This document shows positions 22,416-38,365 of a DNA stretch of 64,000 bases, piece by piece. The notes under the pieces were generated by a model. The model worked only from the letters and a program-made list of their open reading frames with translations, was not told the origin of the DNA and made no database searches. The position numbers and the translations under genes are program-made. The stretch's first letter is position 1. Each line of letters opens with the position of its first letter. Origin of the DNA: Pholiota molesta (lineage: Eukaryota; Basidiomycota; Agaricomycetes; Agaricales; Strophariaceae); assembly GCA_014925825.1 (NCBI GenBank), contig JACGCK010000126.1, positions 62,001 to 126,000 on the forward strand. The letters run 5' to 3'.

Positions 22416-23743
22416 ATGATGGGCACGACAACAGGAATTTTACATATGCCTCCCGAGATCTTCGAGCGGATCCTGGACTTCCTACACGACGACCGCGCGG
22501 CCCTCTTTTCAGCTAGCCTTGTGAGCCGCGAATGGGTCCAGACGCCCCGACATCATCTTTTTCATCGAACGGCCGTAACAGAACTATACGGCAGAGACCA
22601 CATGGTGCTCAAAGACAACGTACACGCCTTTCTTGCGCTCGTCAAGTCAGAACACTGTACGATTCTCTCCGCTATCCGGTGCATCGTTCTTTGGGTCACT
22701 ACTCCGAAGTTGAGCGAAGACGTGTTGGAGGTATTAGGGCAACGGTCGAAGGCGCTTTCCCAAATGCTGTATATCCATTGTGCAAACTCGAAACCTCCTG
22801 CCATCACTCATGGGCTCCCCAATATCCATGAGTTCACCTTCGACTTTGTACCGTCCTCCGTATTCGACGACGATGCTTGGCGCCTCGTTGCATCCCTTCC
22901 CGGCCTTCGCAGTCTGACTATCCACACCGATGGCTATGGGACATTCGCCCTGCCGCCCGACATGTCCAGCGCACCTTTTCGCAATCTCCGCGCCCTTCGA
23001 TTGAAGCTAGCCCCATCCGAAGAGCTGTTTGGGTGGCTGATGAACCTTGATGGTTCCCATTTCATCCTCGACACACTCGACCTTCGGATGTCGCGCCAAA
23101 GCCCCAATGGCTGGGGCGCAGTGGACGCACTGAACGCGTTCCTCAAGGGAATTTCGGCTACGCTAAAGCATCTGACGCTCGGCATTGACTATGTTAGCTC
23201 GGTTCATGATATAGATCACGACTCAGATACCGAAGGTATTTATTCAGATCAATCTCCAATATTCCTTCATATGCAGCATAACTAAATTCATCGTTATTGA
23301 CAGCACCGAGGATAGACCTCAGTCCATTGGACAATCTCCAAACCCTTGGCTTTCGCACACACGATTTGAAGTCGGTTTGCGACTCTCTCGAGTCTCTCAA
23401 CGATTCTTCCGCTATGCTAGAGGTCTTGACCGTGCATGCGGTACCCTTTGGACAGACACTGCCATACAGGAGGACGTCAGGATTCTGTGATTGCCATCTC
23501 CTGGGAAATAATCTCACAAGGTTCTCCAGAATTGTGGAGGAAAAGCAGTTCATTAGGACCAACTTACAACTCAAACTGGGTACTCGGAAGGATTTGCATC
23601 CGGACGCTGCGAGGAGACTGGTGGAGCAATGGATTACGCAGCGAGTGGATTTGAAGTTGACATATTACGCCCCCGAACCCACTATCCGCGATGCCCAGCT
23701 GTTATGGTTCATCCACAAGCTTACTATTAAGAATACTCCTTAA
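22416..23743 (+). CDS. F-box protein with leucine-rich-like body
   Basis: Two exons, 22416-23235 and 23304-23743, with a 68-nt intron (GTATTT..GACAG) that keeps frame; 419 residues. The N-terminus holds an F-box: LHMPPEIFERILDFLHDD, then LFSASLVSREWVQTPRHHLF at about residues 10-50. The F-box binds Skp1 and places the protein in an SCF ubiquitin ligase as substrate receptor. The rest has spaced Leu motifs (SLPGLRSLTIHTDG, LRALRLKLAPSEEL, LKHLTLGIDYV, LDNLQTLGFRTHDL), typical of the large expanded Agaricomycete F-box family. No frame damage. The substrate is unknown. The start at 22416 places the F-box at its usual distance from the N-terminus. Confidence 0.88.
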
Positions 23744-25091
23744 AGTATGATGTATGCTAATAGCTGTTTACCCGTGCACTATGCTATAATTTGCGAGCTC
23801 CGATGGCTACTTACGATCCGTGCTCGATTTAGCGCCCGAAGGTATATCTTTGTCTCTTCAGATCGTGGCAACCATCCCATTTTCGGAATGGAAATGCAAA
23901 CATGCTCTGAATTTTACAGAGTTCGACTACGAGTATATGACTGGTATATGATGCAATTTATCCAGATCCATCCTCATCCTCGATCCGAACATTCTAGGAT
24001 TTAGTTACATGTCGGGAAACCATCTTGTAGTATTTATGGAACACAATTTATTGCCCCTAAATTACTTTACTGCGGGTGGCTTGAGCGCGCTCTGACACAG
24101 TCAGCCTGTGGCGTCGCAGAATGCGTGGGAGATACAAGTGTGAATATTCAGATCGATTTAGACGCCAGGAGTGAGATGTAAATACCTCGTTGAGAACGGA
24201 ACACTAATTTTGGTATCTGAACGGTGACTGAATGCCAGCATCTCTCTGATTGTGGCAAACATATATTGAACAAGAAGGAGAAACCCCCGGAAGGCGCGAC
24301 GACGCCAACATCTCCTATGTTCACGCCTTTGAGTCGATAGTGCACGGGTAAGCTTCTGTAAGCTTCCGTTGAGCCGCGGAATTCAGAGCGGAAAGCCCCT
24401 TTCCTTTGGCTTAAGATATCACTTATAGGTCATCTTGTTATTGTCGGGGAAAAATGTTGTTGTCGAAGTTGGGGCTACGTGTATACTATGTATGTCATTC
24501 CGCCTTTCAGACATTCATCTTGACGAAGAAGTAAGTACTTATGTTGAAGTTATGCGTTATTCGAAGCGGAAATGGGAAGTTAGTTTCCGAAGTAAAACTC
24601 TTCCATAGGCAGCTGTGCGATGCTACGGTTTGGTGTTTGTGGGGTGAATAATAATTTGGTGATGATAACGGCTTGATTAACGGCAATTAAGTGAGTTCAT
24701 CAGCCAGCATTACAAGGCGGCATAAAAAAGTGTTACTGGAACTTCTTTTCTCCTTCATTGATGGTAAAACATTGGAGTAGGTTAGTCTAAAACACTGACC
24801 TTCTGATCAATTATTGTAGTGGTGTGCCATATTTGGTGATGCTTGAGCTCTTCAGCGCTCAGCGCTCAGCACACAATTCTTTGAGAGAACATCGCGTTCA
24901 AGTTCAACGTTCAGGTTCAAGTTAGGTGCGTGACCGGCGGCCTCCGAAAGAATGTGACAGCTGTGTCACAAGTTCAGTCCAACTTGCTCCAAGCGACGCT
25001 CCATTTTCGCCTTTCCTCATCCAAGTCCTCAAGGCCCCGAGCCTCGATGCCAATCACGACGCTAAGGCATTTACTTTTGCCTTGAGAAGCT
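23744..25091. other. intergenic F-box to PX gene
   Basis: About 1.35 kb without a recognised gene. It contains the inverted AGCGCT-type repeat at 24850-24870. Sequence is otherwise A/T-rich with short open frames only. Confidence 0.45.
24850..24870 (-). repeat. AGCGCT-type short repeat, copy 2
   Basis: CTTCAGCGCTCAGCGCTCAG then C, which on the other strand reads the same as copy 1 at 22255 for 20 bases. The flanks on either side are not similar. Confidence 0.6.
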
Positions 25092-25913
25092 ATGCCGGAC
25101 TCAGAACCAGATTACAGCTCCCGGCCTGCCTCCAATATGCATGGACCCGAGCGCCAGAGTGATGCGCATCCATTCGCGCATTCAACTGCTAAGCTCGAGC
25201 TCATACCAGCTTCCACGAGTGCGGACGGTATTGATGTAGAGGAAGAGGCTCGGCTCTATGATGATTTGTGTAGGACATACGAAGACGCCACGGATAATGT
25301 GCGTATTTCTTCGTATCCTACGATTTGTTTGAACTCCATAGACGCGTACTCAAACCGTTTCAATCTTTAGTTCACCCGCACCAACACCCTAGCGCCACCT
25401 GATTCCCGCCAACATAGTAAACTGACGAAATCAAAACCATCCCGCCCACTTTCCCTTCTCGCACCCGAGTCCATCTTCTCTGCCGACATCTTTCTCGCCG
25501 ACAACACCAGTCCAGCCACCTCTACCTCATCCCCTCTCTTCGCGCAAGACGTGACCATCACAGGCTGGACAACAGTAGGCGACCGTACTCGAAAGAGCGG
25601 CGCGAGTCCCGGCATACGAGGCGCCGGGGCCTACGTAGCCTACGACTGTGCGATCGTCACTCGGGAGGGCACGACGATGCACATATTGAGGCGATACACT
25701 GCGTTTGAAGAGCTACATGAGCGGCTGAAGCGCAGCCTCCCGCCCCACCTCCTGCCATTTCTGCCTACGCTCCCGCCGAAGGCGCCGCTCGCGCGCTTCC
25801 GGCCTACATTTCTTGACGCACGCCGTAAGCTTCTCCAGTTCTGGCTGGCGAGCATCCTGCTCCATCCTGAGATTGGCGGTCGGGAAGTGGTCAGAGACTG
25901 GGTTCTTAGCTGA
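25092..25913 (+). CDS. PX-domain protein, Ypt35-like
   Basis: Two exons, 25092-25298 and 25371-25913, 249 residues, clean frame. A disordered acidic N-terminus (GIDVEEEARLYDDL) precedes a C-terminal PX domain: VTITGWTTVGDRTRK, GAYVAYDCAIVTREG, then the phosphoinositide site ILRRYTAFEELHERLKRS with the RRY motif, the Pro-rich loop FLPTLPPKAPLARFRPTFLD and the closing helix RRKLLQFWLASILLHPEI. PX domains bind phosphatidylinositol 3-phosphate on endosomes and vacuole membranes. Arrangement and length fit the yeast Ypt35 group, which recruits Vps13 to endosomes through a short motif in the disordered N-terminus; that motif was not identified here. Confidence 0.85.
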
Positions 25914-27348
25914 AGCATTCAAAGGGTTTGGGGCCTGCGCATCGTACTTTATGCTACCCGGGTTTGACAGGTGAAGTTAATCCCACTTTCAACCAATGTA
26001 AGTCAATGTTCAAAATGGGGTTTCAAGTTTCGTTTAAATCTCAGTCGGAATACTACCAGTAACGGTGGTTGTATATATTGATCATAGTATTTTTTGCTTT
26101 TAGTTACAACAAGTCTCTCGTATGTTACGAACTACTTGTATCTCGTTCGCTATTATCTGACACACCATTCATAAGGTGCATAAATGCTCTGATGTAGGTT
26201 CTTGTACTTCGGCATTAGTTTCGCACTTGGGAGGTCTGTCCAATGACTCCAATCCAAAACATAGGAACCAGCAACTTCAAGTCATTTTCCAATGCTTCTA
26301 ACTTGAATAGTGAGCGCTTGAGCCGCGATGATCGCAGTCTTGGATGTCGTTATCAAGCATAGTCTTCAGCCAGTCAGCGAGTCATACCACTTGGTGAGTC
26401 ATTACGCTCGTTACCTTTCTCCTTGAAATCAACAAGATGTGGCTCAGGGATGGCCTCTGCATGAGGTCTATTATAATTACAAGTGTAGGAGTCCAAAAAT
26501 AGATAGTGTTACGCGATGTGACCCTCCTCAGATCTGCACATTCGCTTCGAGCAAGATTTCTTCCTTTTGGTCGATTTTGGGTTGCCAAAGCACTGGATGC
26601 ACCTCCAAACATATGAGTTTGGGCCTTTTTGACATAAACATATTCATAGGATTTTAAGACGACATCATACATATATAAACTCACTTTCGGCTTGCATTGA
26701 ATGCTGAAGCGCTGAAGCGCCGAAGCATATTGGCACTTATGGTAAGATCAAAAGGTTCCAGGGCCTACATGTTTTTATTAGACTTTAGACATAACATATC
26801 TTAACATAATTTTTGCAAAAAGACCAATGGGTTTGACACAAACTCGAGCTTAGAAATATGTTGTGACCTCACTGAGTGATATGACTCACTGACTTGTGAA
26901 CGTTTGAACGACTGTGTTTATTACTTGCCTTGAATTAGCTTCTTTTTGTTCTCTCTACTTGCCTAGGCCCCCCTTGTCCGTCTTGGTCGCTCGTCTTAGC
27001 AGAGCGATTTTCATCGCTTGCTTAGTTTTGGCGGAGGTGATATGGAATTGGCGTTAACCATGACGTGAATCCTTGCGATACCTACGCACGGAAGCTTTGA
27101 AAAAGTCATATCAAAATTCTTTGCTACAATGGAGGTACATACGGAGCCGCCCATGCACTCACGTCTCACCATTTCTTTTCTTCTGAGTCATGAGCAGATA
27201 TCATCTAAATTGCATTCAGATGTAACCTAGCATCCGCCAATCGTCTTCTCCATTGAGCCAAACAGTAGGTATAAAGGCAAACCACGATCCTCATTACCTG
27301 CAGCTCATCGTTCTCAACAAAAGCTATCATCGCTATCGGTCGAGAAGA
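25914..27348. other. intergenic and esterase promoter
   Basis: About 1.4 kb. A third AGCGCT-type repeat lies at 26703-26726. A TATA-like box TATAAAG sits at 27270-27276, 73 nt before the start codon of the first esterase. No gene was recognised. Confidence 0.45.
26703..26726 (+). repeat. AGCGCT-type short repeat, copy 3
   Basis: GCTGAAGCGCTGAAGCGCCG then AAGC. Same word type as the copies at 22255 and 24850 but diverged. Confidence 0.5.
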
Positions 27349-29676
<2,328 letters not shown>

Positions 29677-30647
29677 GTTTCGCGTGATTTATGCTAAGAT
29701 GTTTAGGTTGTTGATTTATTCATAATGATTGACCTTGAATTCCGTGTTTCGATAGTTCCGTGATCATAATAGACGTAGATGAAAAATAGTTGCATTGGAT
29801 GCATGTAAAAATAACATTCTGAATATTGGAGCACCCGTTGCCAAAAACCTTTGATACGATTGACAAATATAGTAAGAAAAGCCATATATGGTGTTGTGGC
29901 TGTTTGCAAAGTGCAGATCTCTATTAATAGCGCAGGTTGTACATCAGGTACGTGCTTCATTGCTTTGGATAAATCTTCGTGGTGAATAAAAGGAGGACTC
30001 TGAGCTTACACGTCATATCTATTTCTTGACTTTCTCCTTGCTCTCTCCTCATTATTTTGGTACCTATGCCATAGTGGCTAGTAGGATTGTAACCGGACTC
30101 GGAGACTCTCATACATATCCACCGCGATTCCTGTGCCATACGTTAATCAAAATTATTGGGAAGGAGACCGATGATTTAGCTGTGTGGGGCAACGGGGCTT
30201 AAAGCTGAACTTATCCAGCTTGTCTTGTGACGTTCGACCACACTAGCTGCTCCCGAAATAATGACCGCTCACGCGAAAGTCCTAATCCAGAGTACCTATG
30301 CACACTACTCGAGTACATGAATGTCTTGAATCATGACTGGTTTGCTTAAACTTTCACAAAGAATAATTGAAAATAATGTATCTCCCAATCGGAGTTTTGA
30401 CGGAAATATATAATCATGAACTTTGAGCTACTGTGCGTACAATCGCGCGACAAGTGTTGGCAACCTCGAATCGCACCTTCCAGACTAATGCGTAGACCCA
30501 ATACACATATATCTCTTCTGTCGAGAAGCAAGTATAAATACGAGGCAAATTTTTCCTCCCTTGTCGACCTTCCAACTTTTTTACCAACACAGATATCGGA
30601 ACATTCTCAAACAAGTTCGTTCTACTAATTGTCGTCGGTCGAAAAGA
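29677..30647. other. spacer between tandem esterases
   Basis: About 970 bases holding the end region of copy 1 and the promoter of copy 2. A TATA-like TATAAATA lies at 30534-30541, 107 nt before the start. The last 20 or so bases before each esterase ATG resemble each other (TCGGTCGA then GAATGAA), a trace of the duplication. Confidence 0.5.
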
Positions 30648-33085
<2,438 letters not shown>

Positions 33086-33332
33086 GTCTCAAAATCTGCC
33101 CGTCGATGCTACTGTTTGTGTGATCCATATAGGTGGAAAATAATTACACTGGACGCTATCTTTGAAAAAAGTAGTTTGAGATTTATAGGCGAAATTCTAA
33201 ATGAGCAATGAGGAGAAAGGCTGAGATAAAATAAGACGACTAATATAATCGAGTAGAAAAACGATATAAATCTGATGAACTTGGGGGAAAAAAGAGAAAC
33301 AAACGACAAAGGATTTGATACGTTGGTTGGGT

Positions 33333-36014
33333 TTAAAGAGCGATACCACAGCTGACTGCAGTGTCCGAGGTCGGATTATTTGTGTCGGGTTCCTCGGTAT
33401 CCGTGGTTGTGGTGGACAAATAGGAAGAAATAGAATGATCCGGTGGATTGTCAGCAACGGAACAGAGGTGCAAAGCCTCTAGGAGGTCGCCGTAAGGACC
33501 TTGTGACGTTGCTTGCGCATTCGGATTGTGTTCGCAGGCAGGAGTTTTAGAGACGGTAGTATCACCAAAGTCATTGGAGGAAGGTAAAGTATTCTTCTTG
33601 GCTGCCCAGTTGAGACTGATATTAGAAATACTTTCCAGCGAATCCCGGAATGTCAAACGCGCTGGAAGCATCAGCGGTCTCAAGGCAGACATATTTGATG
33701 TACGCCGTTCGCAGAAGTATATCACAGACGAAGGACGGCCCTCCAGAGCAATGTCCAGAGCACGAGTTGGAGCTGGAAGTGACCCTAGAGATTTGGGACG
33801 CTGGGATGGGATATGAAACGGATTCGCGGGCGCCTGAAGCTCAGCCTTAAGCTCATCTCGATAAGTAGAGACGCCATCCACTGCTGCAAGTAGATTTTTG
33901 GGTCTGGGAGTAACGTCCGAGAAAAGACTAGAGTTGACCATAGATATCCAGGCCTGGACTTCGGCGCCCCGGGTGAAGAAAAACATCAACTCTGCGCGGT
34001 GGTCACATCCAGAAAGGGCTGTGGCAGCTGAGATACGCGAGGACTCTGCTGGGGAGCCGGAAATGTTCTCGGATTTCGAGACGATCATGGCGGTATTTGT
34101 TCCACTCAAGATACCGAAATCATCGAACGATAAATCGAGCGATCGAAAGAGATCGCCATCGAGTTGAGGAATAACATTGGGAGTGGGAACGCAAAGACCC
34201 ATATTGACAGAGACCGACTTCGCCGAATTCACTGGAACAGTATCCCAAGGAAGCAGAATCCGATCGGTGTTCTCAAATAAACCAGAGCAAGACATGGGAG
34301 AAATCCCCGAGACGGGTTTGGAAGTTTCGTTGATGGCTGAGGTAAGCTTAGCACTGGCACTCCACCCTTGAATGCCTTTGCGAAAAGAATAGTAGGGGAA
34401 GGAGAAATGCTTGTACGAGTAGACATCCATATCTTCGCTCCGGTTGGTCAGATCAACGAAGTTGGCAAAGTTGCCGTCCGCTACAACCATTGTCGATCTG
34501 TGAGTGTGCGTTTGGGGTGTACGTGCTGGCGGTCTAGGAATGTTTTTGCTGATATCATGTTTGCAGAGCGTCGAAGCAGAGATATGAGAGACACGACAAC
34601 GTCCTTCAGCTAAATAATAATAAAAAACACAATATTGAGACATTCCAAAACGAAGATCAAGAGGGAACTGACTTACGAGATACTTCAACTTCACTTGTAA
34701 CACAAGGATGGGTAGCATCGGATGTAGCGACATCAATAGAAAGTGTGGAAGAAAGATGAGATCGCTTCAAACTCTTTGGTCGAGTTTTCCTCCCCATCAG
34801 ACGAAGACCTTCATGAGAGATGTAAGCGGAAATATCATAAACATTCGTGGTAAGGGGACGTCCGTTCGCTAATCCCAGAATATTGGGATCGTCATTGTGT
34901 TCGTGATGAGGCCTGAGAAGAGAATCCGTATTCTCCTCCGTCTTCCCATTTAGCGTGTAAATCGTTAGATCGTTGACATCTTCTCCAGATTGGAAGAAAT
35001 CAGTGCAGTAAAACGAATCTCCGTGAGTTGAGAAAGGATCTGCCTCGTCGCATGCTTTGGACAAGTTGGTCCTGGAGCTCTGTTGAGAGGAAGAAATGAA
35101 AGATCTAGGAGAACCCAAAGAAGTTGTACTGGTGAAAGTAGGACTGGTCATACAAGAAGAATTGTGGTCGGGGGACCTTCTGGGGCTGGAAGGTTGGAAA
35201 ACGACTGACAGAGGGGAAAGAAGCATGTGTGATGACGGAAACGAGGTGATAATAGGAAGTCCCTGAAATCCACGCCGCCGAGCCAGTTTTCCGAGATTCG
35301 GCGCAGCTGCGAATGAAGAGAAGTCGTCTTGTTCAGTGTTGGCATGTATGGGGTTGGGTGATTCGTATTGAGATTTGCCCTCATCGTTTGATTGGTGGTT
35401 AGTTCCGTCTTCTTGAGCAGAGTCGTAGTCAAAATCCAGTTCTGCTGGGCCAGTGACGGTGATGACGGGAGTGTGCAGTATTACAGAGGGCGGAGGAGTG
35501 GAGTAGACAGAACGAGATTCCAGAGATATAGAGGCGCTGATGGTGGTGTTGTCGAGTGTACTACTCGACGATATATATGGCAGAGACTTCGATTCTGCGA
35601 CATGACGTTCGGACCACGGTTTTTCAGTGGGCGTATCCTGATGGCATCCATCACGGATATCTTTGATCTCGAACGAGCTCTGTTCTCTATATAAAGCGTG
35701 TCTGTGTCGAGCTATTCGTGGAGCGCGAGCAAATCCAGCATTTAATCCACCTATTCCCAAGTATCAATTCATGATATTAGAGATACAGAGACGACATTCT
35801 TACCATAATCTACGATGCCGTTTATGCTTGCTAATTCGGGTCGTCTGGAAATAGGAGTGGTGACAGGGAGTTCCATTGCGGGTGATTTTCTGCACTTGCG
35901 GTGAAACAAGGAAACGGCGAATAGAATGAAGCTTGACATTGAGGTCCAAATGGTAGAGAGTAGGACACAGCATCTCTGATACCATGTTTTCGTTAGAGAA
36001 GTAATGTTAGACAT
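33333..36014 (-). CDS. 853-aa Ser-rich protein of unknown function
   Basis: Three exons on the minus strand, 36014-35804, 35750-34677 and 34609-33333, total 2562 nt, 853 residues, with no frame break. Near the N-terminus a hydrophobic stretch (CVLLSTIWTSMSSFILFAVS) could be a signal anchor or single membrane span. The rest is Ser/Thr-rich with charged patches, no recognised domain, and ends in low complexity (SISSYLSTTTTDTEEPDTNN). A Gly-rich word GFARAPRIARHRHALY follows exon 1. I do not recognise the family. If the N-terminal span is real, most of the protein would be a long soluble, probably disordered, domain. The open frame over 2.5 kb with in-frame splice sites is the evidence for a gene. 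Confidence 0.75.
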
Positions 36015-37092
36015 TGCAAGCTCAGCGAGCGCAGTTTGTCACCCACCTCAAAATTAATATTCAGGAAGTGCTTGGCTGACCTCTTTCACCATGCCTGAGG
36101 CTGACGACGCATAGAGAGATCCAACCCGCCCGTCCAGCAGAAGGTACCCAGTCAGGAGCCATGATGATGAAATCGTTATGGAATAACGAACCGATATAAT
36201 TGAGCCAGGATTCTGCTCAAGGTGTTAACAATGCTTGCACATTTTCGCTGTGTTGATTGACAAAATTGCAGGAGCAGCAATCATTAAAGTTTGCAAAACC
36301 ACGTGAACGTGTAATGTAGACGATATGAGAAGAGCTCATGATGTTGTAGAACACAATGCCAAAGTAATATCCATATGGCCAGCCGGTGGAACCAAGGTGG
36401 AACTTTGTAAGATGCGCATTGCGCACGCGCGTCGCGCGTTGTTGGGATTCGGGAACATGACAGCGAATCACGTCGAGCGGCTCTCTCCGAAAAGCCGGTC
36501 CGTTTCATCCGATGCCGCTGAGAGAGTCGCCACCCGTCATTTTAAGAGTTAACGTTAACGTTCATCGACATTCGACAACACACACCGAATTCCGCACATC
36601 AAATCTGTATCGCAGAATAACTTTCGAAATGCGTAATTTTGTATCCAGGATTCACAGAGCCGACTAAAAAGAAACTTCCGTTCTCTGTTTATTCGAACTT
36701 CGAAGCAGCCACTTAATGTACGCCGTCCAATGGGACTATCAAGCAACGTTTTGCTTCATATCACCGCATCCATCAATGAAATCGCCGCCAGAATGCTAAG
36801 GGTCTGCCTGGATTTGGCGTCGATTCTATTGTGTTGAAGGTAATTAAAAACACCCTCCCTTGCTTTCGAACCTAATGCAGCGTATAGAATACACTAGAAG
36901 GCCAAGATATTTCCGCCGCCAGCCTGAGGTCGAACCTAGCTGTACACTCCGGGATATCTGAAGGTGTGTCCTTGTTCCATATCTGTCGTAATATTGACAA
37001 TAAGGTGCTATCGCCGCCTTACACTCTCCTGTCGTATGATCTTTCCTTTTCTTCAGCGTCTGCACTTCAGTTGAGCTACTCCCCGAGCGCAA
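36015..37092. other. intergenic, divergent promoters
   Basis: About 1.1 kb between divergent genes. A GTTAACGTTAACGTT repeat lies at 36548-36562. No gene or RNA was recognised. Confidence 0.45.
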
Positions 37093-37956
37093 ATGGCCCC
37101 CAAGAAGTACATGTGGATAACGCTTTGGTTCCTCATCACTGCGCCCATTATTATGTGGGACGCAGGGTATGTACTTATGCGGTGAGCGCTACAAACATCT
37201 CAAGGTTTTTTCGACTTTTGCTTATGTTCATTCGATACTGAGGCCGCGATCAATGGAGGGAGGCGACTTACGATGGTTCTGGAGTAAATTCGACATGTAC
37301 GAACGAATTGACAACGTTCGTGGTGCTGGGGAGGAGGTTCTGAACATGTCGTTGACCTACATCTCCACAGGTATATAGCGTCAAAGGATATCATGAAAAG
37401 GCGGGGTTTGCGCCAGCAGCAGGTACGAAATCCTCTTATTCCTCCTACCAAACGTTCGATGCTTACTCAGTTAACTTGTCTAGCTGTATCCAATCTGATT
37501 GAGACCTCATTCAATGTACGGTTTACATATTTTTCCTCCTACGATTTCTTCTCTCCAAATTTCAATGACCCCTGCTAATCATCTCTCTTTAGTTGCTTTA
37601 CGTATATATGGTGCACGTTTCTCCCAAGAACATTGCGCCACTTTTTGGCTTCACAGGCGCTGGTCTCACCTTGTTAAAAACAACGATCTGGATCCTCCAA
37701 GAACATTTCTGTGGGCATTGTTCGCAGTCCTCTATGGGCAGTTTTGACGAGACTCTCAAATTCTGGATCGCACCAAACATGTAAGCATCACCTCCTCATA
37801 ACAAATCATAATGTACGTGTGGACTGATAGCGGGTTCATTGTTGAAGCGTTTGGGTCGCGTTCTGTTCCATGATTGTCACAAAGCTCGGAAATGACATTG
37901 CAGCATCCCTCAATCGACCTGCGCCTGGAAAAACGGGAGAGAAGCCTGCGAACTAG
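37093..37956 (+). CDS. EBP/EXPERA-like small membrane protein
   Basis: Six exons, 37093-37181, 37243-37315, 37371-37422, 37484-37515, 37593-37780 and 37848-37956, 543 nt, 180 residues, clean frame. The sequence runs MAPKKYMWITLWFLITAPII, WDAGYVLMRPRSMEGGDLRW, YERIDNVYSVKGYHEKAGF, NLIETSFNLLYVYMVHVS, LTLLKTTIWILQEHFCGHCS, then a last span WVAFCSMIVTKLG. Four membrane helices with conserved Trp, Asp and Glu residues fit the emopamil-binding/EXPERA superfamily, which includes sterol isomerases and related lipid-binding proteins in the ER. A sterol role is not proven: basidiomycetes carry several such short paralogues without known activity. The second donor (GTTCGT) is weak but required by frame and family length. 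Confidence 0.78.
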
Positions 37957-38365
37957 ACCATAGATGTTTTTTTTTCTCTCCTTTCGGCAGTTGGTAAAAG
38001 GCTGTTTATTAGACCCCTTGGCTTATCTTCAATGTGGTTCAAGCTTAAACGCTCGAACCGTGTATGATATGTGCGCTCTAGCTCCGATCGTGAATTATCA
38101 CGACCTGTTCAATATTAATGTCGGATGCAATGCGATCGATTTTTAATGGTCAGCATGTGGACTTGCGATGAGGCGTTGATAAAGTCTCTTCAATTCTCAG
38201 ATCCATCTTTCGTTAAGATGGTCACAAATATTAATATTCTCAGCATGTTGTTATTGACTTTCAAACACTGGATATGTAAGATCCTGCTCCTCCGGAGTCT
38301 CATTATTGATATCGTCTCCCAAGCCAGTCCGCCAGGTCCGCCGTCGAGTGCTACAGTGTACCATG

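Noticed and set aside
22255..24870. F-box gene as a complete transposon bounded by terminal repeats
   Set aside because: The repeats are only about 20 bp, other copies exist nearby, and no transposase or target duplication was seen; kept only as a finding.
36548..36562. GTTAACGTTAACGTT as a telomere-like repeat
   Set aside because: Only about two units and not the fungal TTAGGG type; more likely chance or a regulator site.
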